DNA from: Chlorobium sp. | GTDB taxonomy: Bacteria > Bacteroidota > Chlorobiia > Chlorobiales > Chlorobiaceae | Reading direction: 5' to 3' | Length of the DNA: 64,000 nt | NCBI RefSeq assembly: GCF_021740465.1 | Contig: NZ_JAIOZR010000003.1 | Coordinates: forward strand, 91,759 to 155,758 | Shown here: piece by piece, positions 48,168-56,207 of the stretch | How positions within the stretch are numbered: position 1 is the first letter of the stretch | Layout: each line of letters begins with the position of its first letter | Made by a program: the position numbers and the translations under genes | Notes under the pieces: model-generated | What the model saw: the letters and a program-made list of their open reading frames with translations, nothing else | The model's database searches: none | Told to the model about the DNA's origin: nothing

Positions 48168-49730
48168 ATGGATGCGCTGAAAACCATATACTTCAAGCCT
48201 GGAAATGGTTTCGACATCGAATCCTTTCTGAACTCCCCGACATTTCCGGTTCGCTTCAGGCCGGAACCGGGGCAAAAGGAACGCAGAATTTTTTACGACA
48301 CCTTCGACTGGCAGTTTTTCAATCACGGTCTTGCCGTAGCCATCCTCGGCAGGAAGCTTTCGCTGATCGACCTGAAAAGCGGCATTGAACGCTCGTCGAT
48401 ACCGTTTCTTTCCGTTCCGGAGCATTTTCTTCCCTCACTCCTTCCACCGGGGCCCCTCAGAGAGGAACTCGAAGCGATAACCGATCTTCGTGCACTGCTC
48501 AGGCGCTGCACCATCGATGTGGAAATATTCCGTACGAGAATACTTGACAGTGAAGATAAAACGACCGGTTTTCTCTTATGGGAGAGCTGCACTCTTGTCC
48601 GGAAAGGCGAAAGGGTGCCCGTTACAGGAATGCTCGTCATCAAACCCCTGAAAGGGTTCCAGGATGAAGCCGAAAGCCTTGCCCGCCATTTCGAGGAACT
48701 GCAGGGCAACCGAAGCGTCACGGAGTTCAGGGAGCTCTTCACCCTGTTCATGCATGCCGCAGGCCAGAAAATAAACGACTACAGCACCAAAATCAGCCTG
48801 AGTCTGCAGCCCGCCGATCCGGTACGGAAATCCGCCGCAGAGCTCCTGCTTGCCGCTCTCGGCGTCATGAAGCGCAACGAAGGGTGGATTGGAAAAAATA
48901 TCGATACCGAGTTTCTGCATGACTACCGAGTAGCCGTCAGAAGAACCCGTTCGGTCATCAGCCGGATCGGCGGCATCTTCGAAGCCGAAACAACCGAAAC
49001 CTACCGCCGGGCATTCCGCGAAACCGGCAACAGGTGCAACGCCTTCAGAGACAGCGACGTCTACCTGCTCAGGGAGTCCGAATACCGGGCAATGCTTCCT
49101 CTGTCGCTCGCCGGCCATATCGACGCCTTCTTCCGGGACCTTCGTGCGACCCGAACCTCCGAACAGAGGCGTTTCAGCGCATTTCTCCGTTCAAAAGCGT
49201 ACTCCGACGCGATCGCAGGATGGGAAAGGCTGCTTGAGGAGACCATCGCAAATCCTTACGGCGGCAGCCCCCCCGCCGCCGGACTCGAACCGACGCTGTC
49301 CGTTGCCAGAAAACATATCGCAAAGGCCTGGAAAAAAGTGATCCGGCACGGGAGAGCCATCCCGGCGGAGGCTTCCGATACCGAACTCCACACCCTGAGG
49401 ATCGACTGCAAGCGGCTGCGCTACCTCCTCGAACTGTTTTCATCGCTTTTTCCGGGCAAAACAATCGGACCGGTCGTCAGGCATCTGAAGGAACTTCAGG
49501 ATAATCTCGGCATGTTTGTCGATCTGGCCGTACAGCAACGCTACCTGCTCGACCGTCTGGATGGCATGAGGGCAAAACCTTCGAACCCTGAACTCGCCGC
49601 AGCGCTCGGAGGACTCGTCACCCTCCTGCACCTGCGGCAGGAGAAGGCCCGAAAAGCCTTTCACCGCACTTTCCGGCTTTTCGACAACGACGAAACCGAA
49701 GCGCTTTTCAGAGAACTCCTCAACAGCTGA
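48168..49730 (+). CDS. CHAD domain protein with degenerate CYTH-like N-terminus
   Basis: A 520-residue protein. The first 200 residues look like a worn CYTH (triphosphate tunnel) domain: RRIFYDTFDWQFFNHGLAVA is in the place of the usual YDT...G motif. From about 220 the helical CHAD domain runs to the end, with FLHDYRVAVRRTRSVIS and DTELHTLRIDCKRLRYLLEL as the two paired basic motifs. CHAD domains are known to bind inorganic polyphosphate, and CHAD proteins coat polyphosphate granules in some bacteria. It stands 10 bases before a ParA-like gene. Function in polyphosphate handling is an inference. Confidence 0.85.
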   Translation: MDALKTIYFKPGNGFDIESFLNSPTFPVRFRPEPGQKERRIFYDTFDWQFFNHGLAVAILGRKLSLIDLKSGIERSSIPFLSVPEHFLPSLLPPGPLREELEAITDLRALLRRCTIDVEIFRTRILDSEDKTTGFLLWESCTLVRKGERVPVTGMLVIKPLKGFQDEAESLARHFEELQGNRSVTEFRELFTLFMHAAGQKINDYSTKISLSLQPADPVRKSAAELLLAALGVMKRNEGWIGKNIDTEFLHDYRVAVRRTRSVISRIGGIFEAETTETYRRAFRETGNRCNAFRDSDVYLLRESEYRAMLPLSLAGHIDAFFRDLRATRTSEQRRFSAFLRSKAYSDAIAGWERLLEETIANPYGGSPPAAGLEPTLSVARKHIAKAWKKVIRHGRAIPAEASDTELHTLRIDCKRLRYLLELFSSLFPGKTIGPVVRHLKELQDNLGMFVDLAVQQRYLLDRLDGMRAKPSNPELAAALGGLVTLLHLRQEKARKAFHRTFRLFDNDETEALFRELLNS

Positions 49731-49740
49731 CTGACCATAA

Positions 49741-50484
49741 ATGAAAACCATCGCGCTTTACAGCATAAAAGGAGGAGTGGGTAAAACCGCCGCAGCGGTA
49801 AACCTCTCCTATCTGGCATCGAGGAACTCGCAACAGACCCTCGTCTGCGATCTGGATCCCCAGGGTGCAAGCTCCTACTACTTCAGAATATCCGCCAGGG
49901 AAAAGTACAACAGCAGCAAATTTCTTCAGGGCAGCAAAAAAATATACCGGAACATCAAGGCAACCGACTACGAAAGCCTCGACTTGCTCCCTTCGGATTT
50001 TTCATACCGCAACCTCGACCTCGAACTGCTCGAAGAGAAAAAACCGCAGAAAAAACTCAGAAAAAACATCGAGGAACTCGGCGAAGAATACCGGTACATT
50101 TTTCTTGACTGCCCGCCGAATCTCACCCTTTTTTCGGAAAGCGTCTTTGCTGCAGCCGATCTCATTCTCGTACCGGTCATTCCCACCACCCTTTCAATGC
50201 GTACCTATGGGCAGCTCAGGAATTTTTTCGAAAGCAGCGGCCTCGACACCTCAAAAATCAGGGCATTCTTCACCATGGCCGAAAAACGCAAATCGATGCA
50301 CCGCGACATCATCGACGCCGTCCTGAGCCAGCCGGACTTTCTCGAGGAGATCATTCCGTACAACTCCGAAGTCGAAAAAATGGGCCTCTACCGGGCTCCG
50401 CTTAACGCCGTTCTGCCCTCATCCGTCGCCGCAAAAGCATACAGCCGTCTCTGGGACGAGCTGTGCATGAAAGCGCTGAAGTAA
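49741..50484 (+). CDS. Orphan ParA/Soj-like ATPase
   Basis: A 247-residue MinD/ParA ATPase with the deviant Walker [15 protein letters not shown], Walker A' [12 protein letters not shown] near 38 and Walker [14 protein letters not shown] near 118. No ParB gene or parS site is adjacent, so it is not part of a standard chromosome partition pair. ParA proteins often position cargo on the nucleoid. Here the upstream CHAD gene is 10 bases away and a lytic transglycosylase gene follows by 48 bases, suggesting it positions a CHAD-bound cargo such as polyphosphate granules. Confidence 0.88.
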   Translation: MKTIALYSIKGGVGKTAAAVNLSYLASRNSQQTLVCDLDPQGASSYYFRISAREKYNSSKFLQGSKKIYRNIKATDYESLDLLPSDFSYRNLDLELLEEKKPQKKLRKNIEELGEEYRYIFLDCPPNLTLFSESVFAAADLILVPVIPTTLSMRTYGQLRNFFESSGLDTSKIRAFFTMAEKRKSMHRDIIDAVLSQPDFLEEIIPYNSEVEKMGLYRAPLNAVLPSSVAAKAYSRLWDELCMKALK

Positions 50485-50532
50485 ACACCAGGCACGGCTC
50501 TCTGATATTTTGTAACCCTTGCTTCAAGCAGC

Positions 50533-51936
50533 ATGAAAAAAGCAAAGGCGTCTTTCCACCTCAACCGGACCATTTTCGCAGGCATAGCATCGGCGGCGGT
50601 TCTGCTGACACTGGCGTTCTGCAACTTCCTGAAACCATCGCAGGATCTCGACGCCGTAAAAAAATCAGGGAGACTCCGGGTCATCATGACCTACGACCCG
50701 GTCAACTACTTCATCTACAAAGGAGCCCCTATGGGCTACAGTTACGAACTCGCCCAAAAGTTCTGCGACGATCTCGGCGTTGAAATGGAGGTGGTCCTGG
50801 TGCGTGACCTCAACCGGCTGCTTACGAGCCTGAGGTCCGGCAAGGGCGACATCGTAGCCCACAACCTTACCATTACAGCCATAAGAAAGCTCGAAGTCGA
50901 TTTCACGGAGCCCATAAGCTTTACCAGCCAGGTGCTGGTACAGAAAAAAGTGCCGGGAATGCAACCGATCAGAAAAATCGGGGAACTCCGGGGAAAAACC
51001 ATCCATGTCCGCTCAGGCTCGGCATACTACACCCAGCTTCAGAGTCTGGAAAGCACAGAGAAAATCAACCTCGATATTCTCACCGTGCCAGGTTCGAAAA
51101 GCACCAGCGAGCTGATCACGGAGGTCGCCAACGGCAGGATCGCCTATACGGTGGCCGACCGGAACATTGCCGATGCACACCGCTCTCTCTACCCCGACCT
51201 TGACTTTGCAACCGAATTGAGCCGTAACCTTCCTCTGGCCTGGGCCGTGCCAAAGCAATCTTCAGGCCTGCAGAGGGCGCTGAACCGGTGGCTCAAGCGC
51301 GAAAGCACGCAAACCTACGTACGGGTGCTGCAGGACAAATACTACCGGCAGCAGTACACCTTCAAAAAAAGGGCGATGCACGCCTTCTATTCCGGAAAAG
51401 CCGGTGAAATTTCCATCTACGACCCTCTCGTAAAAAAATATGCGAAAACCATCGAGTGGGACTGGCGGCTGCTTGCCTCGCTGCTTTACGAAGAGTCGCA
51501 CTTCGACCCGCAGGCGGTCTCCTGGGCGGGAGCCATGGGGCTCATGCAGCTCATGCCTGGAACTGCGCGCATGTTCGGCATAAGCGATCTCTTCGACCCT
51601 GAAACCAACATCAGGGCAGGAACGCTTTATCTGGCATGGCTTCACAAGGAGTGGAACGATATTGCGGATCCGGAAAATCGCATACGCTTCATTCTCGCCT
51701 CCTACAATGCCGGCCCGGGCCATGTGCGGGATGCACAGGAGCTCGCAAGAAAATACGGCAGGGATCCCGAAGTGTGGGAAGGAAGCGTCGAGCGCTATAT
51801 GGAACTGAAATCGGACCCCTTTTACTATCGCGACGATGTGGCCGAATACGGCTTCTGCAACGGCTTCATGCCGGTCAACTATGCTCGAAACATTCTGGCA
51901 AGATACGAGCAGTACAGGCAGGTCATTCCGCACTGA
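50533..51936 (+). CDS. mltF: MltF-like membrane-bound lytic transglycosylase
   Basis: A 467-residue envelope protein with an N-terminal signal anchor (FAGIASAAVLLTLAFC). Residues 40-265 form an amino-acid binding-protein-like domain (SGRLRVIMTYDPVNYFIYKG), as in MltF, and the rest is a goose-lysozyme-like SLT domain: the catalytic glutamate is in LLYEESHFDP near 322, followed by SWAGAMGLMQLMPGTARMFG and ASYNAGPGHV. It cleaves peptidoglycan to 1,6-anhydro products. In E. coli MltF the binding domain senses muropeptides and regulates the enzyme. Confidence 0.92.
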   Translation: MKKAKASFHLNRTIFAGIASAAVLLTLAFCNFLKPSQDLDAVKKSGRLRVIMTYDPVNYFIYKGAPMGYSYELAQKFCDDLGVEMEVVLVRDLNRLLTSLRSGKGDIVAHNLTITAIRKLEVDFTEPISFTSQVLVQKKVPGMQPIRKIGELRGKTIHVRSGSAYYTQLQSLESTEKINLDILTVPGSKSTSELITEVANGRIAYTVADRNIADAHRSLYPDLDFATELSRNLPLAWAVPKQSSGLQRALNRWLKRESTQTYVRVLQDKYYRQQYTFKKRAMHAFYSGKAGEISIYDPLVKKYAKTIEWDWRLLASLLYEESHFDPQAVSWAGAMGLMQLMPGTARMFGISDLFDPETNIRAGTLYLAWLHKEWNDIADPENRIRFILASYNAGPGHVRDAQELARKYGRDPEVWEGSVERYMELKSDPFYYRDDVAEYGFCNGFMPVNYARNILARYEQYRQVIPH

Positions 51937-51957
51937 AAAGTCCCCTTCTCCGGGCCG

Positions 51958-52761
51958 TCACGGATGGGCCGTTCGGGAAAAAAGCAGGGCTTTGAGCGAC
52001 CTGAAGAGAACCTCCGGAAACGAAGCGTACCGCACAGACCCGCTGAGGGTGACGACTTGACGGATTTTCGGAACAAGCCTTCTGGCCACCGTTTCCGGCT
52101 CTTTGGCGACATGCTCCAGAAAGCGCCGGGTTTCGGGCGAAACGCCGCGAAAAAGAAGGTCGGTTCTGACCATGCCGGGGCTCAGTTCATGCACGCCTAT
52201 CGAGCCGATGGTGTTTCGGCGGAGTTCCTCCGAAAGAAAGGCTGTGAGAGAAGCTACGGCGGTTTTCGAGACCCGGTGCGGCAGCGAAGAGCGTGAAAAG
52301 CGCGCACCTGCTGCTGAAAAGCCCATATTGAACAGGTGATAGACCGGCTTCGGCGAGGGAGGCTGGCGGAGCATGAGCTTCAGCGCTTCGGCAGAGGCCA
52401 TCATGCTGCCCGCAAGATTGGTCGAGCAGACCTCCAGCATTTCATCGTTGTGCAGCTCCCAGAGCGGATGCTGCAGGGTACCGGCACTTCCGGCATTGTT
52501 GATCCAGCGGTCCACCCTTCCAAAATGTTCACTCACAAACGCGGCAAACGCCTCAAGGTCGTTGGCACAGGAAACATCGCACACCATGCCATGTATTTCA
52601 CCCTGCGGAGCCCGCTGCCGCAATGTCTGCAGGGCGCTTTCAAGACGGACCGCATGCCGGCCGCATATCGCCACCCGGTCGCCAGCCTCAAGAAAACCGG
52701 AGGCAAGCGCAAGACCGAGCCCGGCAGTTCCTCCGGTGATGACCACGCCCAGTTGCCGCAT
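51958..52761 (-). CDS. Short-chain dehydrogenase resembling chlorophyll b reductase (NYC1/NOL type)
   Basis: About 267 residues. The NAD(P) site is VVITGGTAGLGLALASGF, followed by WINNAGSAGT and the loop HLFNMGF; the catalytic segment is HRVSKTAVASL, where the usual Y-x-x-x-K is replaced by a histidine before the K-region. From memory the C-terminal half (HELSPGMVRTDLLFRG, then PETVARRLVPKIR) matches plant NYC1/NOL chlorophyll b reductases closely. These reduce a 7-formyl chlorophyll to 7-hydroxymethyl. In a green sulfur bacterium a 7-formyl bacteriochlorophyll e reductase would be a logical homologue; this is inference. I chose ATG 52761, since the longer frame overlaps the dipeptidase gene. 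Confidence 0.78.
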   Translation of the reverse strand: MRQLGVVITGGTAGLGLALASGFLEAGDRVAICGRHAVRLESALQTLRQRAPQGEIHGMVCDVSCANDLEAFAAFVSEHFGRVDRWINNAGSAGTLQHPLWELHNDEMLEVCSTNLAGSMMASAEALKLMLRQPPSPKPVYHLFNMGFSAAGARFSRSSLPHRVSKTAVASLTAFLSEELRRNTIGSIGVHELSPGMVRTDLLFRGVSPETRRFLEHVAKEPETVARRLVPKIRQVVTLSGSVRYASFPEVLFRSLKALLFSRTAHP

Positions 52762-52766
52762 TTCGT

Positions 52767-53405
52767 TCAGTCCTCGCAACCACCTGTTTTTTCGAGAGGA
52801 AAATCCGAAACCGGGTAAAGTTCCCATCCTGAGGCATCGAAATGCCACCACTCGGTAGGAAAAGGCTCGAACCCCTCCTCTTTCATGGCACTTTCAAGCA
52901 GCTCGCTGTTTCGGCGGGCGGCTGGAGATGAACCGGTCCAGCTTCTCGACGCCTTTTCCGAGAAATCATCGTAAGCGGTAGGCATCTCAAGCGGTCGTCC
53001 GGCGCTGTCGGCAAGGCTCACATCGACGGCGGCTCCACGGTTGTGACGCGACCCTTTTTTCGGATCGGCCACATACCGTTCATCGGGGAGAATGGCCCAG
53101 AATTTCTTCTGCACCGACAACGGACGGTAACAGTCGAAAACGATCAGCCGATACCCCTTAAGGCGAAGCTTTTCCTGTACCTTCAGAACCCGCATGGCGA
53201 CGTCGCGGCGCAAGAGACATCTCGCTGCGGGATAGACCGTTTTACCGGTAAAATTGTTCGGCGTCGCGTAGCGGATGTCGAGAATGATCGAAGCGTCATA
53301 GTCCGCCAGATCGGCGAACATCATATCAGGTCCTCTCGCAATAGCAACCCTGAAAGGCAGCACGAGCAGAAAAAGAAAAATGAATCCTTTTTTCATATAA
53401 ATCAT
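52767..53405 (-). CDS. D-Ala-D-Ala dipeptidase (VanX/DdpX family, M15D)
   Basis: A 212-residue exported zinc dipeptidase with a signal peptide (GFIFLFLLVLPFRVAIA). The metal and catalytic motifs are SRHNRGAAVDVSLAD near residue 120 (His and Asp ligands) and EWWHFD near 188 (Glu base and His ligand). VLDIRYATPNNFTG-like sequence near 41 (ILDIRYATPNNFTGKTVY) is typical. It hydrolyses D-Ala-D-Ala from cell-wall turnover; resistance to vancomycin is not implied, since no VanA/H is present. It is 5 bases before the SDR gene. Confidence 0.92.
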   Translation of the reverse strand: MIYMKKGFIFLFLLVLPFRVAIARGPDMMFADLADYDASIILDIRYATPNNFTGKTVYPAARCLLRRDVAMRVLKVQEKLRLKGYRLIVFDCYRPLSVQKKFWAILPDERYVADPKKGSRHNRGAAVDVSLADSAGRPLEMPTAYDDFSEKASRSWTGSSPAARRNSELLESAMKEEGFEPFPTEWWHFDASGWELYPVSDFPLEKTGGCED

Positions 53406-53429
53406 GAACCCGCAGGCCTTGAATTAGCG

Positions 53430-54044
53430 CTACTGTTGAGCGCGTGAGGGCAGCCAGTAACGGTAGAGGCTCGAAACGCTTTCAGGAATCAGCTCACGCC
53501 AGGCCTCCCGCTCCTCATCCTTCAGCTCGGGCATATTCTCGTCCGTGCCCGAAAGCAGGAAAATCGGGGTAAGCAGATGCACCTCGGCATCGCCCTCTTC
53601 ATTGACCGCCTCGAAAACCGGCAGCCAGTCGTCCCACCTCAGTTCCATGCCGAGAATGAAGCCCAGCGACCAGGCCTTTACGGCAAGATCCTCCTCTTCG
53701 GGATCACCAAACACACACTGGTCGAAAAGCGGTACGTAACTGTCGGGATCGGCATCGAAAACTGAAACGATCGAATTCATGTAACGAACAATCAGGCCGG
53801 TCATGCGTGCAGCCTGCTCCGGAGATGAAAACGACGGGGGTCCCTCGCCCTCAACATCCAGAACCATCGGCAGCCACTCGGATGGCCCGATAAGCGAAGG
53901 CCCGACCGCCAGCGCGGCGAAAAACCCGTCGAGCATGTCGAGCGTCATGGATTTGTCGTCGTGGGTGTCGAGAAGAAGAAAATCCTCAAGCTCGTCGAGC
54001 TCTTCGCTTGATAGCGGCTGAAACAGATCGTCGGAAGAAGTCAT
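53430..54044 (-). CDS. UPF0149 / YecA-family protein
   Basis: A 204-residue acidic protein of the YecA/YgfB family. The signature DMLDGFFAALAVGPSLIGPSEWL near residue 37 and the following WSLGFILGMELRWDDW match the family. It lacks the C-terminal SEC-C zinc motif of long YecA proteins. Function unknown; some members are chaperone- or secretion-related. It shares its strand with the dipeptidase and SDR genes, which follow with a 24-base gap, so a loose operon is possible. Confidence 0.88.
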   Translation of the reverse strand: MTSSDDLFQPLSSEELDELEDFLLLDTHDDKSMTLDMLDGFFAALAVGPSLIGPSEWLPMVLDVEGEGPPSFSSPEQAARMTGLIVRYMNSIVSVFDADPDSYVPLFDQCVFGDPEEEDLAVKAWSLGFILGMELRWDDWLPVFEAVNEEGDAEVHLLTPIFLLSGTDENMPELKDEEREAWRELIPESVSSLYRYWLPSRAQQ

Positions 54045-54166
54045 AAAAAAAAATGTTTTCGGCGGTTAACCTTGCACGTTTTTATTCGAGTTTCAGACAG
54101 AAAACCCATCCATAAAGTAACGATATTCCCTGAGAAGATGAACAAAAGCTTTATAATTTCGTCTGT

Positions 54167-54229
54167 TATGAGTTTTTCGGCACATGGGGCCGAAAAACTC
54201 ATATCGCCGAAAAGTGCGGGCTTTTTCGG
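54167..54229 (+). other. Two hairpins in the leader of the NlpC/P60 gene, possible structured RNA
   Basis: TATGAGTTTTTCGGC (54167-54181) is the exact inverse of GCCGAAAAACTCATA (54189-54203), a 15-pair stem with a 7-base loop. A second hairpin, CCGAAAA (54207-54213) with TTTTCGG (54223-54229), follows after 3 bases and ends in a T-rich arm. A TATAAT box at 54152-54157 lies just before the first stem. The whole leader 54045-54329 is 285 bases long and holds no gene. It may be a small RNA, an attenuator or a palindromic insertion remnant. Confidence 0.5.
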
Positions 54230-54329
54230 AATTAAATTTGGATTTCACGCAGAAAAACAACTAACTTGAAAAGTTGAGTGCCTGTCGGATAAAAGAGTAA
54301 TCCCATTCATCTTATCAAACGCTACGCAT

Positions 54330-54956
54330 ATGCAGCATAGGAACTTGTTATGCCGACCGCGCTCCGTTTCCGGAAAATCCCGGCATCCGCTCCGATCATT
54401 TTGCATGTTTTTCCTTCTCGCTTCCTCGCTCTTCCTCGCTCCATCTTCCGACAGTTTTGCAGCTCCCTCTCCAGAGCAGAACGCCTTCCAGTCCGGCACT
54501 GAAAAGGCCACCTGCTCCATGCGGAACTTTTTCAGCGACGTCAGGCAGTTTTTCGGCATCAGGTACCGCTTCGGTGGCCAGAGCACGGACGGGTTCGACT
54601 GTTCGGGTTTTGTCCGGTTCATGTACGACCGGGTATTCAACACGAAACTCCCCCGCACCTCGATTGAAATGGCCGGCATCGGCCAGAGGGTAGAACGCAG
54701 CGAACTCAAGCCCGGCGACCTGGTATTTTTCCAGACCCGCGGCGGCAACCGCATCAGCCATGTAGGCATCTTCGTCGGCAACGACACCTTCGTACACTCC
54801 TCCGTCTCCAAAGGCATCACCGAAGACAAGCTCCAGCAGAAATACTACGACACCCGTTTTGCCGGCGCCGTTCGTGTGCTCGACAACATCATCTCCGATT
54901 TCCCTGCTCTGCCCATGCAGTCCGACAGGAACACGGAGGACAAAGAGGCTTCCTGA
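54330..54956 (+). CDS. NlpC/P60-family cell-wall endopeptidase
   Basis: A 208-residue exported cysteine peptidase. The signal helix is SFCMFFLLASSLFLAP. The catalytic set is intact: cysteine in FDCSGFVRF near residue 90, histidine in ISHVGIFVG near 142, with the third polar residue in TFVHSS. RFGGQSTDGFDCSG is the family signature. These enzymes cut D-glutamyl-meso-DAP bonds in peptidoglycan stems. The long, structured leader upstream may control it. Confidence 0.9.
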   Translation: MQHRNLLCRPRSVSGKSRHPLRSFCMFFLLASSLFLAPSSDSFAAPSPEQNAFQSGTEKATCSMRNFFSDVRQFFGIRYRFGGQSTDGFDCSGFVRFMYDRVFNTKLPRTSIEMAGIGQRVERSELKPGDLVFFQTRGGNRISHVGIFVGNDTFVHSSVSKGITEDKLQQKYYDTRFAGAVRVLDNIISDFPALPMQSDRNTEDKEAS

Positions 54957-54984
54957 GGGGTTAGCGGGACCATCCTGACAGGAA

Positions 54985-55262
54985 CAGCTCCCTCGGGCAG
55001 GCCATCGGCCTGCAATCAATGCCTGTGGCGATCAGCCGAAACTCTCTGCCGGAAGGTGACCGGCGCTCGAAAAACCTTCGGCTGCCACGGAGGCATAGAG
55101 CAGTTCCTCTCGACGGGTAATCCCGATTTCTGCCACACCCAGAGGAATCATCCCGTTACAAGTTTCCCCAAAAACCTGCTCACCTTCGCGGTGCCCTACC
55201 GGATGTATCTGGAAATGGAATCGAACGAGGAGGAACGCTTTCTCGAAAAGCACAAGATTTAA
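54985..55262 (+). pseudogene. Remnant of a DUF169-family gene
   Basis: Three pieces of one protein family are recognisable, in two frames and with the middle missing. QAIGLQSMPVAISRNSLPEG near 55000 is the usual N-terminus; GGIEQFLSTGNPDFC near 55090-55135 is an inner segment; and NLLTFAVPYRMYLEMESNEE near 55175-55235 is the C-terminus, ending in a TAA at 55260-55262. Intact DUF169 (COG2043) proteins are about 240-260 residues, so most of the coding sequence has been lost by internal deletions and a frameshift. It is not expressed as a functional protein. Confidence 0.65.
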
Positions 55263-55588
55263 TTACCCCCTGTCACCTCTGGAAATCCATCGACCGAAAT
55301 GGCAGACTCCCCCTATGATTCCTGCACAAAAGTTAAGTAATTGCGAGCATCTCGTCATCTACTTTCAGCATTTCCTGTCTTTCTTCAAATCCCGTAGGGA
55401 TGACATATCGGTAGCCCGAGGTGCAACCCCGGAAAGGAATCTTCTCCCAAAAAGGGTCTTAGCTACGTAGCGAGCGACATATCAGTAACACCCACATGCT
55501 TCAGTTTCTCCGGTACAATCTTTTTTACCAGTTGCACCTGTTTGTTTTATCGGCTATTTTTATACTCAATAATAAAATCAGCCGAATC
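55263..55588. other. Spacer with no recognisable gene
   Basis: Between two gene remnants. There are no convincing ORFs or RNA features. The bases near 55340-55460 are ordinary composition with a few stops in all frames. Probably debris left by the decay of the neighbouring genes. Confidence 0.5.
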
Positions 55589-55833
55589 ATGCTCTACAAA
55601 ACAAGAACACTTGAGCGCTTTTTCCTGCAAGCGAGTCAACAATTCCCCGTCATGCCTCGCCAAACCGGCAAAACAACGTTTCTGCGACACCTTGCAGGAG
55701 AAAAGCGCTCGCATATTTTAAGGCCCTTCAAACCCTGAAACAACCGATTGGGCAGGGATGCATCATCTCGCTTGCCCCCATGTATCTCCCGATCACAACT
55801 ACCATCGATAACGTGCCTGCAGGAATGGTGTAA
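55589..55833 (+). pseudogene. Remnant of a DUF4143-type ATPase (AAA_14) gene
   Basis: The N-terminus is present in one frame: MLYKTRTLERFFLQASQQFP followed by PRQTGKTTFLRHLAGE, a P-loop. Just after, in the next frame, comes a typical C-terminal end of the same family (ALQTLKQPIGQGCIISLAPM, ending at TAA 55831-55833). The roughly 300 residues that should lie between are deleted. These ATPases are frequent in Chlorobi genomes as accessory genes. A non-functional scar. Confidence 0.7.
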
Positions 55834-56207
55834 CCCCGGATCAGGAATACTGGGCATGATCGCTATGTGAACCGGAGCGGCATCCTAACGATCAGTTCGG
55901 CAAGCTCGTTTCTCTGAAGCAGATCTCCATAACCGTACCGAACACCTCTTCGCCGTCCGTCGCGCCAATTCTTCCTCCTCGTGGCAGCACTATTGACTTC
56001 AGGTTTTCAAGAGGTTATCCCATACATCCTGAATATTTCTAACGGCAAGACACAATCTTCTACGCTATTGCACTGCGTCCCCTTAGCTCCGATACTCAGT
56101 CATTGAAGCGCTCACGCCTCGAAATCCACCCTTTTTCCGGCCATTGTCGGGCAAATCGGAGATGATAGCGGTATCGGTTTTAAGACGGCGAAGAATAAAC
56201 GGCGCCG
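55834..56207. other. Spacer with no recognisable gene
   Basis: This stretch separates the ATPase remnant from the TPR gene. I looked in six frames and saw only short ORFs without homology to families I know. No hairpin terminator for the TPR gene was found. It may hold further decayed sequence. Confidence 0.4.

Noticed and set aside
52767..53405. VanX-type vancomycin resistance
   Set aside because: The dipeptidase is present alone, without vanH or vanA ligase genes, so cell-wall turnover is the simpler explanation.
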